A DNA stretch of 64,000 bases from Phoenix dactylifera (lineage: Eukaryota; Streptophyta; Magnoliopsida; Arecales; Arecaceae): NCBI RefSeq assembly GCF_009389715.1, contig NC_052400.1, forward strand, positions 19,623,674 through 19,687,673, in the 5' to 3' direction. Shown here piece after piece: positions 22,867 to 36,190 of the stretch. Position 1 is the first letter of the stretch. Every line of letters starts with the position of its first letter. A program made the translations under genes and the position numbers. The notes beneath the pieces were generated by a model. The model was not told the origin of the DNA and searched no databases. It saw only the letters and a program-made list of their open reading frames with translations.

Positions 22867-23814
22867 CTAACAACATCGCCAGCATTGGTTACAAGCTTTC
22901 TGTAGTCTCTCCAACACCTTGCTAGCCTCAGAAGCACCTCTAGGATCCGCGACCTACACCATTAACGACACTTCCATGTTAGAAGAAGAAATAGGCGATT
23001 TCAATAAGCTAATAAGCAACCAAAGCTAGCAACAAGTGATTGCAACTAAACAAAAATTCATGTTCAATATGGTCATCACCATGGAGTGTATGATGTGAAA
23101 AGCCTTGTCGCCGACCACCGAGAAGTTGGCATTGAGAACCGCCCCCCCTTCCTCCTCCAGGACTCGAATCGCCTCGTAGAACAAGAGCCGATCCACTGGG
23201 CTACTTATCTGAACAACTCGTAACCCAGGGCCCAGGTCCTGGACCTCTATGTGGGACGACCTCATCCCCTTTCCCATCTCGCTTCCCATACCTCGGCTCG
23301 TCCCCTCGGATCCCATCAATTGTTTCTTCCTCTCCTTCATCCTCTCCAGCCTCCCTTGCAGCCCTTTAATATAATTCACAGCTTCATCTAGTCGATCCGG
23401 TAGCGGCAACGTCGACGCCCCCTCCTACCAACGCAAGTAAAAGGTCGGTAAAGAAAGAAGAAGAGAACCATTTGTTCTACCTCAAAAAACAAAAAAGAGA
23501 ACCTTTAAAAGCTTGCCCTAGCCTCCATTTACATCAAAAGAAAAAAAAAAGAGCATCTGTTCACTTTCTCCATACATACTTTTTGATCGATCAGGGATTG
23601 ACTGTTTTCTGTGTAAAAAAAAAAAAAAACATACCCTTGAGGTTGGTGAGTTGGGGAGGAGGGATTCGAGCTTGGAGCAGAGAGCCTTCATCTGGATTCT
23701 TCTATTCTTCTCGACGGTCTTGCGGTCCGGCCTCGTGGAGCCATGGGAGCTCTCCATTTGAGGTGATGGGTTCCAACCAGCTCTACCGGCCGCTGCGGCT
23801 GCGTTGGTCTCCAT
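22867..23814 (-). CDS. bHLH transcription factor (bHLH162/bHLH36-like), three exons
   Basis: The minus-strand exons are 23814-23635, 23424-23080 and 22953-22867, giving 203 residues. Both introns (210 and 126 bp) are in phase 0 with GT..AG ends. The basic region (about 30-43, DRKTVEKNRRIQMK, retaining the Glu that contacts the E-box) and first helix are in exon 1. The loop and second helix LPDRLDEAVNYIKGLQGRLE open exon 2. A conserved C-terminal region follows (GLRVVQISSPVDRLLFYEAI, LNANFSVVGDKAFHIIHS) and ends EASKVLERLQKACNQCWRCC. The architecture fits the plant bHLH162/167/36/118 type, nuclear DNA-binding proteins. The second donor (atg|GTGATG) is inferred from frame and family length. The start is the first ATG. 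Confidence 0.9.
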
Positions 23815-24936
23815 CTCTTTATGTAGAAGAAAGGGCGAAGGGAAAAAGTTGAGCCCAATGAAAGAGGGAGGGCATGCCGTCGAAGTCGTCAGAAGGCGTT
23901 ATTTAAGTCATCAAAAGGAGTTTTACGTAGTTTCGACACGGCTGCGAGGGCGACGACTCTAGGTTGACATATGACCGGGCCGAGGTGTGGAATCTGAAGC
24001 CGTGTATGTTGACCCCAGCTTAGTTACCGTTGGGTTGGTTCGCTGTTTGGGTCGAACAGCGGACTTGAAGTTGATCTTGATCATGACCGTTCGACCTCCA
24101 TAATTCTTATAGATGGATGGATGTGATCATGCTGATCATTGTTTTGCTGGTGTGAGCTGAAGAGCAAAGCGTGTCGAATCACCGACCATTAGTTTCCGTC
24201 GTCGTTTAGTCTGAGAAAACCAAGTTGGTGGAAGGAAGTGAACGGATGCTAATTCCGGGAGCGGACGCTGATTGCCACACTTTTTGAGCGCATTGCATCA
24301 TAGATATTCGTGAAAACGAAGTGGGGATGAGTGAGAAAAAGAAAAGAGAACACATTCACAGTCAAAGAGCATGCCATTTGATGAAGTTCATAAACATCTA
24401 CATCACTTTTCTGAGTGTTTTTCCTTACAGTAGCATTGCTCGATTGATGATATACCATAGGCAAGGGTGGGGCAACAACTATAGAACTTGGAGGAAAATG
24501 CGGTAAGAAGGACCAAGAGATAATGACAGTGCTAAAATCACTATGCACTTGTCCCAAAAGCTTAAGCTAATAGGATGAGTTAGATTTTTTTGTATCTTTT
24601 ATATTTTCTTATACTCTCCATTATATGTGGGCCAGATTTTTTCTTTTAATAGGTGAGCCTTACATGTGAAATTTTTAATAATGGAGTTGAAGATTGCAGA
24701 GACAGAATTCAAACTCAAAACCTTTGCTCTGATATCATGTTAAAAGCACCATTTGTTCTAGAAGCTTGGATGAGATAGATTTATTTATATATTTTATATT
24801 TTTTTTATAAATGGCAGTTGATGGGTGAACTTAATTTATAAGTTTACATTAACGTATGCATGAACCATAAATCCAAATTTATATCCATGTCTGCATGATT
24901 TGGTGACAGCCCAACTGATATCTTACAAATTTTTTA
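23815..24936. other. bHLH leader/promoter and spacer
   Basis: The leader of the bHLH gene is presumably within 23815-23900. The rest shows no gene; one stretch (24560-24900) is AT-rich. No motif is called. Confidence 0.4.
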
Positions 24937-25767
24937 GGATTTTTTGCATAGATACCTTTCTAAATATAGGATTTTGCGTGAATACCCTTCCAAAATTGAT
25001 ATTTACATATATACCCTCATCAAATATTTATTTTGCTATTCTACTCTTTTTTATTCTTATTTTTGTATATGTACCTATGCCATCTAACACCATTAAAAAA
25101 TTAACAGTTTTAAATTAAAATGACAAATATTCTTAATAGGTAGGCGTGTAAATAGAAATTTTTATAAGGATATACAAGTAAATAGAAACTTTGCCACACT
25201 TTTGGATAAAAATTTGGGCAAATCTAATAGTCATACCATAATTATGAGGTGCTGGGCGACCCATGACTTGAAAGAGTTGCAATTGAAAGAAACAAAAAAC
25301 AAAAAACAAAAGGAAAAAAAAAAGCCACCGATCGAGACACTAGAGGTATCAACAGTGTAATAGATCGAGAGAGAATCCTGATGGGCCGAGGTTCTTTTGG
25401 ATTCTGTGAACTAGCAGTCCTCTCTCTCTCTCTCTCTTCTGGGCCCAAGAGATTCTGAAGCAGAGCACAGCTGTGTGGAGCTCTTGTCTTCTTCTTCTTC
25501 TTGGGATCGGGGCGGAGGGGAAGCCGAGCACCGGGGGGGTGTTGAAGCTGAGCATCGGGGGGGGGGGGTAATAACATCATTTCAAATTTTTATTTTATTT
25601 TTAATTAATATAAATATGATTTTTTTAACACCGTTAAACAACCATTATATTAGGGGTATTTATACAATAATAGAGTTTTACAAGGGTATATATGCAAATA
25701 TCAATTTTGAAAGGATATTCACGCAAAATTCGATATTTAGAAGGATATCCATGCAAAAAAAAAAATT
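24937..25767. mobile_element. Mutator-like element with ~200-bp inverted ends and GC-rich interior (Pack-MULE-like)
   Basis: The left arm (24937 to about 25135) and right arm (about 25570-25767) are inverted copies. Both contain 'attttgcgtgaata', 'aaaattgatattt', 'catatataccc' and a TTTTTTGCAT terminus when read inward, plus the phrase 'aac.ccgttaaa' or its equivalent deeper in. The flanks are 9-bp direct repeats aatttttta (24928-24936 and 25768-25776), the usual Mutator length, although low complexity weakens this. No transposase is encoded. The middle (about 25330-25570) is GC-rich with CT and CTT tracts and G-runs, unlike the arms, and may be captured host DNA. Confidence 0.75.
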
Positions 25768-25776
25768 AATTTTTTA

Positions 25777-28700
25777 TTAATGTTCTGACTTGTTTGGAAA
25801 AAATAAACAAGAACAAAAAAAAGAAGAGCGAGGGAAAAATTAAAATAAGGTCCGACTCGAGTAGTTTGTTGAACGGCGTGTGTGTGTCTCAGGGGATGGA
25901 TGGAGTATTCGTATCGTCTTTAAACATCATTGTCGTGGGATTCACGTAAATCTAGCCTTCAAATATCATGTGACAATACTTATAATGATGGCTGTTGAAA
26001 ATTATCAGGTGATCCAAGGTGATATGCTGTCACGTGTACTGTGTGGGGCTTGCTTAGTCACCGCTGTCCTGCAATATGTTGATGAAAATGTTGAAAATTA
26101 GACCTTTCTAGTTCAACCTTGGGCGGGTGAGAATCCAAACACCAAATTCCCGTCTACAAACTTTTCTACGAGGAAATGAGCAGTCCTCAATTGGATTTGT
26201 TGATTAACTAATGCGTGTTTATAATGGATTTCCATTGCCGGGTTGATCACGGGCAAAATCTTTCCTATTTTGATACTTCTTGTCTTCTGTTTTGACTATC
26301 GTCGCTAGGCGTGGCACGCCACCGATACTGTTGTGGATCGCCGGTCACAAGTGCGTCAAAAGCTTTTTTCTATTTCGGAAGGGAGAGACCCTTACAACTC
26401 TATGTTCCTTCTTTCCTTATTTTATCTCTCCTCTCTCTACTTGTTCTCTCTCTACTGGACCAATGGCGGGTCTAAGTACTTTGTGAAGTTGGGCCGACTC
26501 TTAAAGGGGTCCCGGCCAATATTGTGTGACCTGAAACTTCGAGCTAGTATTGGTCTCGAGTCGGCGTTATGTAGCCGTAGGAAGAGTTCCAGGTCGGTGT
26601 TATACGATCGTACAAGGGGTCTCAGGTTTTTGGATTGACTTCTCTCTCTATCTTGGTGTTTTCTTTCTAGTTGTTCCAGAGAAATTATTGGTTAAATGGG
26701 ACCGATAAGTAGTCCTGGGTTACTACGTAATGGTGGACCCTTTAGTGGACCAATAGAGGTTCTAGGTTATCGGATACCTTGGATAATTTTCGATATTGAT
26801 TTGATTCTGTAGGAGAACAAATATTGCAGAAATAAATTCAGTGCTTAGGTTTAAAATTACTAGAGATTGTGACAGAAATGTATCATGGCTTGTTGTAATG
26901 ATTAATAGGGACATGACAAATATTGCAAAAATAAATTCAGTGTTTAGATGTAAGATTACTACATATTGTGATAAAATATATGCACTGGATTTGGTATACG
27001 ATACGTAGAAAAGGATTGAATGATTTATCTCTAATCATAATAAGAGAGGTTGGTATAAAAAATTCATCATGGCAAACCGGTTATATCGTATCATATTTTT
27101 ATATTATTTAAATGACTTGAAAGTTTAAATTTGTTAGGGGTGTAATGATCCGAAATATATCCACGGATTTGAAAGCAAATGGGCAGCCTTTTTGGGTGGT
27201 ATGGGGTGTGAACTGGGGCGTCTTACAATCATTGCCTACTTTTTTTTTGGACGACCCAAATGTTGGATGAAATTGAGCACGTTTACGTATGAAATGGAGC
27301 AGGAGAAAAATTTTAAGAAAAAAGTGTATAGCGTAAACAAGAGGATATCATGATTGACTAACTCATGATTATCGATATTGCTTAATTACTTAACGTTTAC
27401 CAATTTCGTAAATTATCAGTTTCATGTATGTCACGACTTCAGTTTGGTTCAAAGCACTAAGGTTTTTTGACGAGGAAAAAGAAATATCATCAAAGGTACT
27501 TAAGATGTAAATTTGATGGAAAACACTGGACCCAAAATTTCCCAACTGTACTTGTTGAGTTGGTGCCTTTCACAACAAGAGCCAAAATGGGACACGATAC
27601 AATTTCTACGCATCATGTAGCAATTGAACACAAATTGAAACATATTTCAAAAATATCCTATGATCTCAAGATTATTTGCGTCCGACATCCTTGGTTGGCT
27701 GGATGCTCATACTACAAACTCGATTGGACATGCTTTTAATTAGGAACAGGCTTCATACTAATGAAGTTCTAGCTGAGCGGGGGATCACCTTTTTCTTCGG
27801 TGCACCTTTACCATTCCTTGAGCTTGTTTGAATCTTAAGAGGATGTCCTTCCAATCTTCTTTCCTATTGGACCTCTTGGAGCTTTGAGGCCTCCATTCTT
27901 GGAGCTTGGAACGAGCTGTTGATGGCGATCTTATGGCCGGGAGAATTTTCCTTCGCTGCCGATGCTCGCTCTTCTCCGTCCTGCCAAGGACTTCAAACCT
28001 TCCGACATTGGGAACATCTAGGCTCAGTTGAAGCAAGGTCGCTGTAGTATTTGGAGTTGTGTTTCTTCTTTGGCCACTAATGGATCCTCGTGACTTCTTT
28101 GGCCTTTGTTCTTCTTATTTTTCTTGTACTCTATTGTCCTCTTGGTAACGTTTGCCAAGGTTTGCGGCTTTGAATAAACAATCGTGTGATGTGAGCCTGC
28201 ACGGGACAAAAATGAAACATTTGAGGCGTAGGCTTCCCATATGACATATTGACCGGGCAAGCGGCCGGAATTAATGTGTTGGCTCTCGTCTATCTTCTTC
28301 TCTTTCTTTTCCCTTCTGTTTCTTGTCCACTGAAGACTCTCTGGTCTTAAAACTTTCCATCCTCTATTCATCTATCTTTCCTTTACCTCCCATAATCCTC
28401 CTCTTCCCGCGTCCCTTGTGCCTTCACCTCTACGTCCATTCCCCATGATTGTGGAAAACAGCAAAAAGTGGTGCTGTAAGTATTGCTTTTGTAGAATCAG
28501 TTAATGAATCAAGAACTCCATTTGTGATGAGAGACTCGTGAGCTGTAAGCTGAAGCATAGTGTGTTTCTTGTGCACTAGAGAGAGACCGAGATAGATGCG
28601 GCCATGGTGGGGGCTGTGATAGCCATGGACAAGTTAAATTGCATGGAAATTTGAGGCTCTCGGATCTTACTCAAGGTGGAGATAAAGACAGTTGGACATG

Positions 28701-30530
28701 GCCTTGTGGAGGCGGCCGGCTCGGATCGTGCAACGATGACCACAGTGGAGACGGTGAACGTGGAGATGGAGTTGAAAGCGACCATGGACGGTGAAAGTGG
28801 AGATAGACATGCAATGTGTGCGAGTGGACATCATGCGTAAGACCTGTTTGAGTAATTTGGTAGGATTGGACTGAATTTTTTGATGGATTCGTAGATCGAA
28901 CAATCTATTTAGTTGTGGTCCATATCAACCTAATATCCCTCGCATAAATCCAACCAATCAAATTCTACTTCAAATCATTTATGAGATTGCTTGGCTTGTT
29001 TAATAATTTAACATGTCTACATACAGATCACTATCTTTTGTTAAAAAAATTTATTGCTCTTTTCTATTTTTTTTTTTGTAATTTTTTTATAAATAGCTTC
29101 TGTAAATTAGAAAAGGCTAGGCGGCTTCACTTCCCCCATCATAAAAAATAAAAAAAAACAATCCAATCCTACTTTATTACCAAAACAGATTGTACTTCAT
29201 CCCAGATGGTTACTATTTTCTTCTTTGAATCATGACCAACTAATTTGCCACTTGCAATGCCTGCATCACGACTTCTTACCTGCATATGCGCCAAGGTGTA
29301 GCATTACTCCAACCATTTATGATATTCTTGTACGTATCTCCAAGTTTGTTGAACCACCCCAAATTGCTTGGCCAATTCATGCTAGACTAAATGATTTGTT
29401 TGGTTTATTTTCTTAAATCGTTAATAAATAACTACTAGCCTAAAGAAAGGCTGGGACCAAACGATCACTTGGGGCACATTTGGCACGAAAGGGACAACAA
29501 GATTTTCTTGAAAGGAAAGCTTTAGACAGCCACAAAGCAATGCCAAATAGATTGGCCTCCTTGCATTGCAATTAACAAATCTCTCGTGTTCCTCCTCTTT
29601 CTGTAACTTCTCTGTAACTTTACGTATCAAAATGCAAGCATTTTTTACATCATCTTCACTTCAATATGATTCACAAAATACGATACTTTCACATGTATAA
29701 GAAATGAAAGTATTATTAAATAACGTTATGTTTCTACCCTATGAAGAAGAGATGAGCTACGTCCAATACTCGGTGGTCCATATGGCTGTTTAATGCAGTA
29801 TCTGTCACACATCGCACATTTCTACTCTTTGAAATGCTTGGCAAATGCGTGTAGCTTACGTTTTGCTTATGTCATGTGCATCTCAACATTTGATGCCCAC
29901 ACGATACTGCAATATTAAGCGTTGGAGCTACCCTGAAACCAAGAAGCTACTACAAATAAATCAGAAATCATTATGACAATGAAAAATCTCCCTAATTCTA
30001 GAATTTGCTGACACGCGGATCCACTCCTCTCGAGCACATCTTTCCACCTTTATGATTGGAAATTGATCACCCACAATGCTAACAATGATCTATATAAGGC
30101 CGGGTAAAAATTTTGTATTTGCTAGGCCCAAATCTTCATTCATGGAACCAGGCCATGGCTCAAGCCTGATTCGAATAAAATTTCAGGCTTCAGATCAGAT
30201 GCCAGCTTACCTTTGTTCGAACCCTGAGCTGGATTCGAAAATCGATTGCACCGGCTCCGATCTAAGTCCTCCTAGCTTTTCCGAGTTTAGGGGAAAATTG
30301 TGTGTGAGAGAGAAAATAGAGAGAAATTAGAGAGGAAAAAGAAGAGTGACATACTCAAAGAGAAAGATTGGAAGGGGGAGGGTAGACTTTAGTTGAAGAA
30401 AAAAAAAAAAAAAAACGATAGGGCTAGGCTGGGCTGAGCTCAAATAATGTCGAGTCTGGCCTGACCGGTGTCATGCTGGTCCGGGCCTATCTCCAGCCCT
30501 TAGTATTGATCTCGGATCTTCCACCTGGCG
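25777..30530. other. Gene-free spacer
   Basis: No recognisable gene. Open frames on the minus strand at 27785-28371 are not similar to any family I know. The stretch at 27138-27232, starting with a 'gtgtaatgatccg' phrase and ending near 'cttacaatc', vaguely resembles a small solo LTR, but I cannot support it. An A-run lies at 30399-30415. Confidence 0.4.
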
Positions 30531-30689
30531 GAAAAAAGGCACCTTCTAAATGCCACGTCCCCTCGCTTGGGTGTGCCCGAGCTCAGATATACCAAAGAAG
30601 CAAGTAAAAACCGATAGCCGGAACCGGAATCTAGAGTCCCGATTCCCTCCCCCCAGCTCGCAAACTCGCTCGTACTAATAAAATCTTTC

Positions 30690-30869
30690 CATCTACCCCA
30701 TCTGTATCTGTATCTGCCGCTTGAGAGATCGCTTTCCAGATAAAAACCCCGGTTCGTTCCAAACAAAGAAGGGGCCGGAAGATCTCTCTGCCCCTTTCTT
30801 CCCCTCCGTCTCTCCTTCCCCTTTCCCCGATTAAAGTAAGGGTCGCCTCCTCCAATTCTTGGACGAGAG
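30690..30869 (+). promoter_or_regulatory. Probable noncoding first exon and promoter of the proton pump interactor gene
   Basis: This is a CT-rich leader-like segment ending gacgagag|GTACGG, a good splice donor (intron would start at 30870). It is the only leader-like segment upstream of the acceptor tttaacag|aaattATG at 38729/38730. It implies a 5' UTR intron of about 7.9 kb. The transcription start is not determinable; the GC-rich block at 30530-30690 would be the promoter. Confidence 0.45.
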
Positions 30870-33225
30870 GTACGGATCCTTGCTTCCATCTGTTTCGTTC
30901 GATCGCGTTTTCTTGATTTTTTTCCTCGATTTTTCCGGTTCGGGATTTTGTTGTTTTGGGCCTTTTCGAGATGGCATCGTTTTTTGTGTTCGTTGTAGAA
31001 TCTGGGTGAAGGTCGTCGAGTATCTTTAGGGGGATTGATCTATTTTATAGATCAAGATTGAATTTTTTTGTTTATTTGTACGATTGCTGTCTTCGATATG
31101 ATTGCTGATTTAATTTATTTGGATGGTGGTAGGTTTTTTACATTTTTTTGGTCAAGGAGGGATTCTTTGGTGATATGATCGTTTATTTCTGATGGCTTTC
31201 TTTTCTTTTATCAATTTTTAAGGATTTCTTTTGAATTTTTATATGTTAATTTAGTCTGTAAATCGGAAAAGAAGAATAAAGGGTTTTGGAGGAAGGCGAT
31301 TACAAAGAGAAGAGAAAGAACACCTAAAGAAACGGTGCACAAACTGGCTCTTTCTTTGTGCATGCATGATTCTGTTTTGCTTCTTATATTGTTTATCTAA
31401 TATTTTGAAGAACAGGCTTGGCTTATCATTTGGAATGCTTATAAAGAACATGCTTGAGACCTGAACGAACATTAATACTTTAAGCTCAGTGACTTTATGT
31501 TATGGATTCCAGGAAACATGTACTTTTGGAATCTTAGAAAGAGCAGCGTGGGGCATAGCAAATATTTCGGTCCACATAATGAGAGAGAATTCAGGAGCAG
31601 TTTCCTTGCAGGGAATATAGTTGATAGATAGGACTGAATTGCAAAGTAGATTTTGTTTTTTAAACCCTCAATGGATGCGATGACTGATGAGGCTCATCAC
31701 TGTAATTTTTTTCCAAATAAATTTAGTTTTGACATGATAAATTATATTCTGAATTGTAAGGTTCAATGAGTTTTTTGGCGGGCGGATATGGGCCTTTTCG
31801 GGTAGTGACAAACCAGCTGTATATATTAGTATTATCTGGACACATATCCTTGCTCTCGTGTATACTTGTTATGAGTTATTCATATGTTTGACAATAGCCA
31901 ACAACTTGTGCTGATATTTAGTTTAAAAAAAATTCTATATGCTTAGATCCTGAGAGATGGTTATTTAAGGAAACTACAGGCAACTAAATGAGCATCCGAT
32001 TTGGATTTTATGTGCTTTTAACCCAACCCACCTCCCCCCCCCCTCCCCTGCAAAAAATGGAGAAAAACTCTTTTCAATATTCCGTATGTTTTATGAATGT
32101 GATGGTTCTTCCTTGCTTCTAGGCTAAAGAGATGTCTAGTGAAGATGACGCTAGGACGTGATATTTGGGAATAGTTGGCAACTACCAATGCAAGCAACAA
32201 GGAGGAGCTTTAAGATGATGTATACTCTATATATTGGACTTAAATAGAAAAAAGCATGATTTATGAACCCTTTTTTTTGTTTTTTTTTTGAGAAGCACGG
32301 TTTATAACTCTAATCTTAGAAAACTTAAAAAAACGTTTGTGAAGTAAGCCTGCCCCCTTCTTCATTCATCCATTTAGGTCAGAATGGATCCAGGGAACCT
32401 GGCTCGGGAATAGCCCAGACTAATCACAGTAAGAGAGTCTAATCTTTGAAATATAGCATTTTATCTCCCTAGTAGTAGTAGAAGGCTTAGTATTTGACTT
32501 GATCCAATAGAGTCAGAACACACAATAAATAGATCCAGATTCTACACGTTGCTATGGACTGGGGAGAGAGCTGCTCTACGAAGCTGGGCATTCAGTGTGA
32601 TGCAAAGCGTCGGGATGCTGGCTCCCGCAGAGGGAAGCCCAACGAATGTCAGATGCAAAGCCCCGCACTTCACTCCCGTTACATAGCCGATTGGTAAGAC
32701 CATGAGAAGATAAAGGCTATTCATGTCAAAGGATTGATAGGGACCACCCTTTTTCCTAGTATCATAGGTGACCGAACGGCCGCCCTAATAAGCAATGGCA
32801 AGGCCGAAGGAGAGGGGGGAGACTCTGGACCCAACTGAGAGTGAGAGAGACCAAACATGGAGAAAGAAGCATCCAACAACAGTAGGACAGAAGCCGAAGG
32901 AGGAGGCGATGAGGACCAGGAGCCTAGAACAAGTTCGAGCTTAATCAATTTCAAAGCTGCTGGTTCGGGCTTTAATGGATTTGGACAATCCTTGCTTCAT
33001 CAATTTCGAGCTTAATAAATTATCTATCTATTGGGGAAAGAAAGCATGAATCTACATGCTAGACAATAAGATAAAAGCAAAGTTAAAGAGGTTGGGTGGA
33101 CTGGCCCTCTCTATTGACCATTATTGTCCTAATTGTTAATATCTAGTTTGCTCCTCATGTGTTGAGCCTTCTGTTGTTTCTAGTTGCAGGGGACTCATCC
33201 AAATTCTAGATTATTCTAATTGCTC

Positions 33226-33228
<3 letters not shown>

Positions 33229-33266
<38 letters not shown>
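33229..33266. repeat. (AT)n microsatellite
   Basis: About 19 uninterrupted AT units lie within the presumed leader intron, followed by a shorter interrupted stretch. Confidence 0.9.
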
Positions 33267-33270
<4 letters not shown>

Positions 33271-35350
33271 CATATATATTGGCTTCTTATATACTTGTTA
33301 CTGTTAAAAGCTCAGGTCAATTCTGTTCTTAGGATGAAAATGTAGAAACATTTTGGTCAGGTCAGATAATGTCAACTCTTATCTTTTTGAAGATTTCTTG
33401 CTAGACTAATTCGATTTCCATTTTTTCTACCCTCAAAGTGGATCTTTGCAGCTGTTGATTTTGCTGTAAGGATCTGTGGGCAAAGCTTGGGTGTGGAGAG
33501 TGGACTGCTAACAATTACCCATTCTTTAGTTGGTGGAATAATGTCTGTGCAGCCAGGTTTCCTTTCTTATCGGTCAGGGAAGATGATTAGTTCATGTAAC
33601 TTTGAAGATCTTATTCATGTTAATATTCCAAATTGTAATGTTTTCTAGGAATAATTCCTTTCCACTCTGTATTTTCCACATGCTTGTTTTGCTTCCCATT
33701 AGGGCCATAAACTCACTGATGCTGTATAAGTGTCTGTTGGGAAGTCTTAAATTGAAGAGATGATGTCTTGCTTAAAAATTCACCTGGTTTCTGTTAATTG
33801 CCTTCCTCCTCCTCTCCTCCTCTTCCCGAGAAGAAATATAATGCTAAAGTCTCCATCTAAATGTCTACCTGTGCACTTTAATTTTATGACTTTATCAAGT
33901 TCTACCATTTGATGGTTTGTTCATTTGTCCACCTGCTTTCTCCTCCTATTCATTCCACATCTCACTTGACGAATTGTTGATCACTCATTCGATTTTCTAC
34001 TCATGGAACCTCTTTGTGACTAGCATGTGGCACCTTGTCAAATTCCTTGTGATAAGATCTGCAAGCGAATTTCCTTATCTTTTTTCTGCATAGATTTAAA
34101 AATAGAACTTAAGATCTGAAAACTTATACGATCTGCAGAGATTTCTACATGTGTGAGAGGTGACTTCCTGGCCCAAGCTCGAAGACAAAGTCAATAAATA
34201 GTGAACTGAAAAGAAAAATGAAAGGAATCTTGTCGCTGCCTAATGTTTGACTTTGACAGTTACAACAGTATTTTTTTTAGCTGGAACAAGAAAACAAATT
34301 GAATTTCTTTTTTCCCCAAATTTTAATGTTACTCTCTTTTATGTCATCTAAATTGCTGGTTCACTTGGTCTGTAACTGGGTTCATAATTCAAAATTTGCT
34401 GTGTGATGAACCTAGTTCATTTGAGGTAGGATTAGAAAAGGTGGATATCTTATGTGAATTGTGAAATCATATATGGCTTCATATTATACATGATCCACAT
34501 AGAGTCATATTACACATGACCCTATTTTATATATGACTCTCATAAAATTCCTAGAATATGTTACAACTGCCATTGATGCATGGAAGGCCATTATCCTTGT
34601 TCTATGATCTTCCGCTCTGAGGTTGGTTATGCTCTCCCAACTTTTTTGAACCCTTTGTAGGAGTAATTTTTATTGGCGAGGTTTACTTTACATGGTCAAC
34701 ACCCGGCCCCTAGATCTAATTGAATCTAATTAAAATTTCATGCCTTAAAAGCCAAACCTTATCTTCTCCACTGACATGCCCAAACTTCTAGTTTCTTAAT
34801 TTTTTCCACTAATTTATGGGATTCTTCAAACGGTTTTTGATGTGTATTTCACCTGTTCGATTGGAGCCAGCCATAAAAATTCCTCCATTTGGTTTGGTAA
34901 GTCTCTTGATAGGTATTTCCATACGTGTAAACTACTACTTTTACCATTTTAGAATAATAGCATCCCAAAATGTTACATTTCGAACTGATTCACAGATCAC
35001 ATAGTTGTCCAGCGAATTAGTAACTCTGCTATCCCCTACAATTTCTTTCATGGAAAGGAAGGGACAAAAAAGGAGAGGGGAAAATTTTTCTACGTTGTTA
35101 GTAGGGGTTTTTGTATCATATTGTCCTTAGATTGGCTGAACCCTTGCTTTGAAGGCGCCACCATCCCTTCTTTTGTCTGGGCCAAGCTCTCCATCTCTTT
35201 GCTTTCGAAGATATATGCAGGCTCACTCAATTGCCTTTACTTCTAAGCCTTCTCAGTTAAGTTGTGGGTTTGCAACTTGCAAGCAAGTATGGAATAGAAA
35301 ATATTGTTTATCATAACTTGTAATATTAAACTTTCTCATCTGGTCATACA

Positions 35351-35532
35351 GGTTCGCCGTACCGGTCAGTACTATACCGTACTGGGCATACCATATCACA
35401 TCATTTCCGAACTAGTACACAGTCTCGTAGCATATCGATACTCGGTATGCATTGCCGTCTCGTATCGTACCACATTTTGACACTATCATAAGATCGTATG
35501 TGTACGAGGTCCGGTACCGAGATGGCGAATCT
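35351..35532. mobile_element. GGTACC-rich inverted-repeat element, copy 1
   Basis: The sequence begins 'ggttcgccgtaccgg' and ends 'ggtaccgagatggcgaatct', the inverse of the start of copy 2 ('ttcgccatctcggtaccgg'). The interior is rich in GTACCG/CGGTAC words. No coding. It resembles a small non-autonomous DNA element or foldback. Confidence 0.6.
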
Positions 35533-35935
35533 TGGGCCACAAACGATCTTTTCCTGTAAGTTAAATTACTATTTACTATAAATGTATAAAAACATTAGAA
35601 CTAGAACTTAGTGTTATGAGTTAATTGGTACTCTCCTTGAAATAAGATAGATGGAACTATTGAAGCCAATTGTGTGGGAGCTTTGCTGATGAAAGGGTCA
35701 CTAAGATTAAGCATGACCTTGTTACTACTTGGGGTTGTGTTTAATATGGATCAATAATTGTTTTTGGTCGAACCGATATGGAACTTTTGAAAGTAATACC
35801 CCCGTTCATGGATCATTCCTGTGGCTATTGTCCACGAATATAGGATTATGGAGCTGTATCAATGGTAGGAGAGAGGATAAAGGAAGCTTATGTGGAGATT
35901 AGACGAGTGTGGGGCATTGACTGTGAGTGTAGGAT

Positions 35936-36190
35936 TTTAGAGTGCATTTGGTTTGCAATCGAAATCGCAATTGGAATGGCCATATTTTTGATGCATTTGG
36001 TTTGTGACTGGCATTGGAATCGAAATGAGATTTGAATACTAGGAGAGATTTGAGATTGGGGTATTGCTATTCCTCTCTGGAATCGGAATGGGAATGAGAC
36101 TCCCTCCAACCAAATGGTTGGAATGGGAGTCACTCACTCCCATTCCCATTCCCATTCTACAGACCAACTCCCACCAACCAAATATGCCCT
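35936..36190. mobile_element. MITE-like element with GCATTTGGTT ends
   Basis: The left end 'tagagtgcatttggttt' and right end 'caaccaaatatgccctta' are inverted. The interior is rich in GGAAT/ATTCC repeats (for example CATTCC repeated near 36140). This 'GGGCATGTTTGGTTGG'-type end is a common plant MITE signature. The exact limits are uncertain. Confidence 0.55.

Noticed and set aside
27138-27232. Possible small solo LTR
   Set aside because: The end phrases resemble LTR termini only loosely and no target duplication was found.
27785-28371. Two adjacent minus-strand frames that could be one gene
   Set aside because: No recognisable domain, low-complexity Lys-rich ends and no convincing splice or start context; left as spacer.
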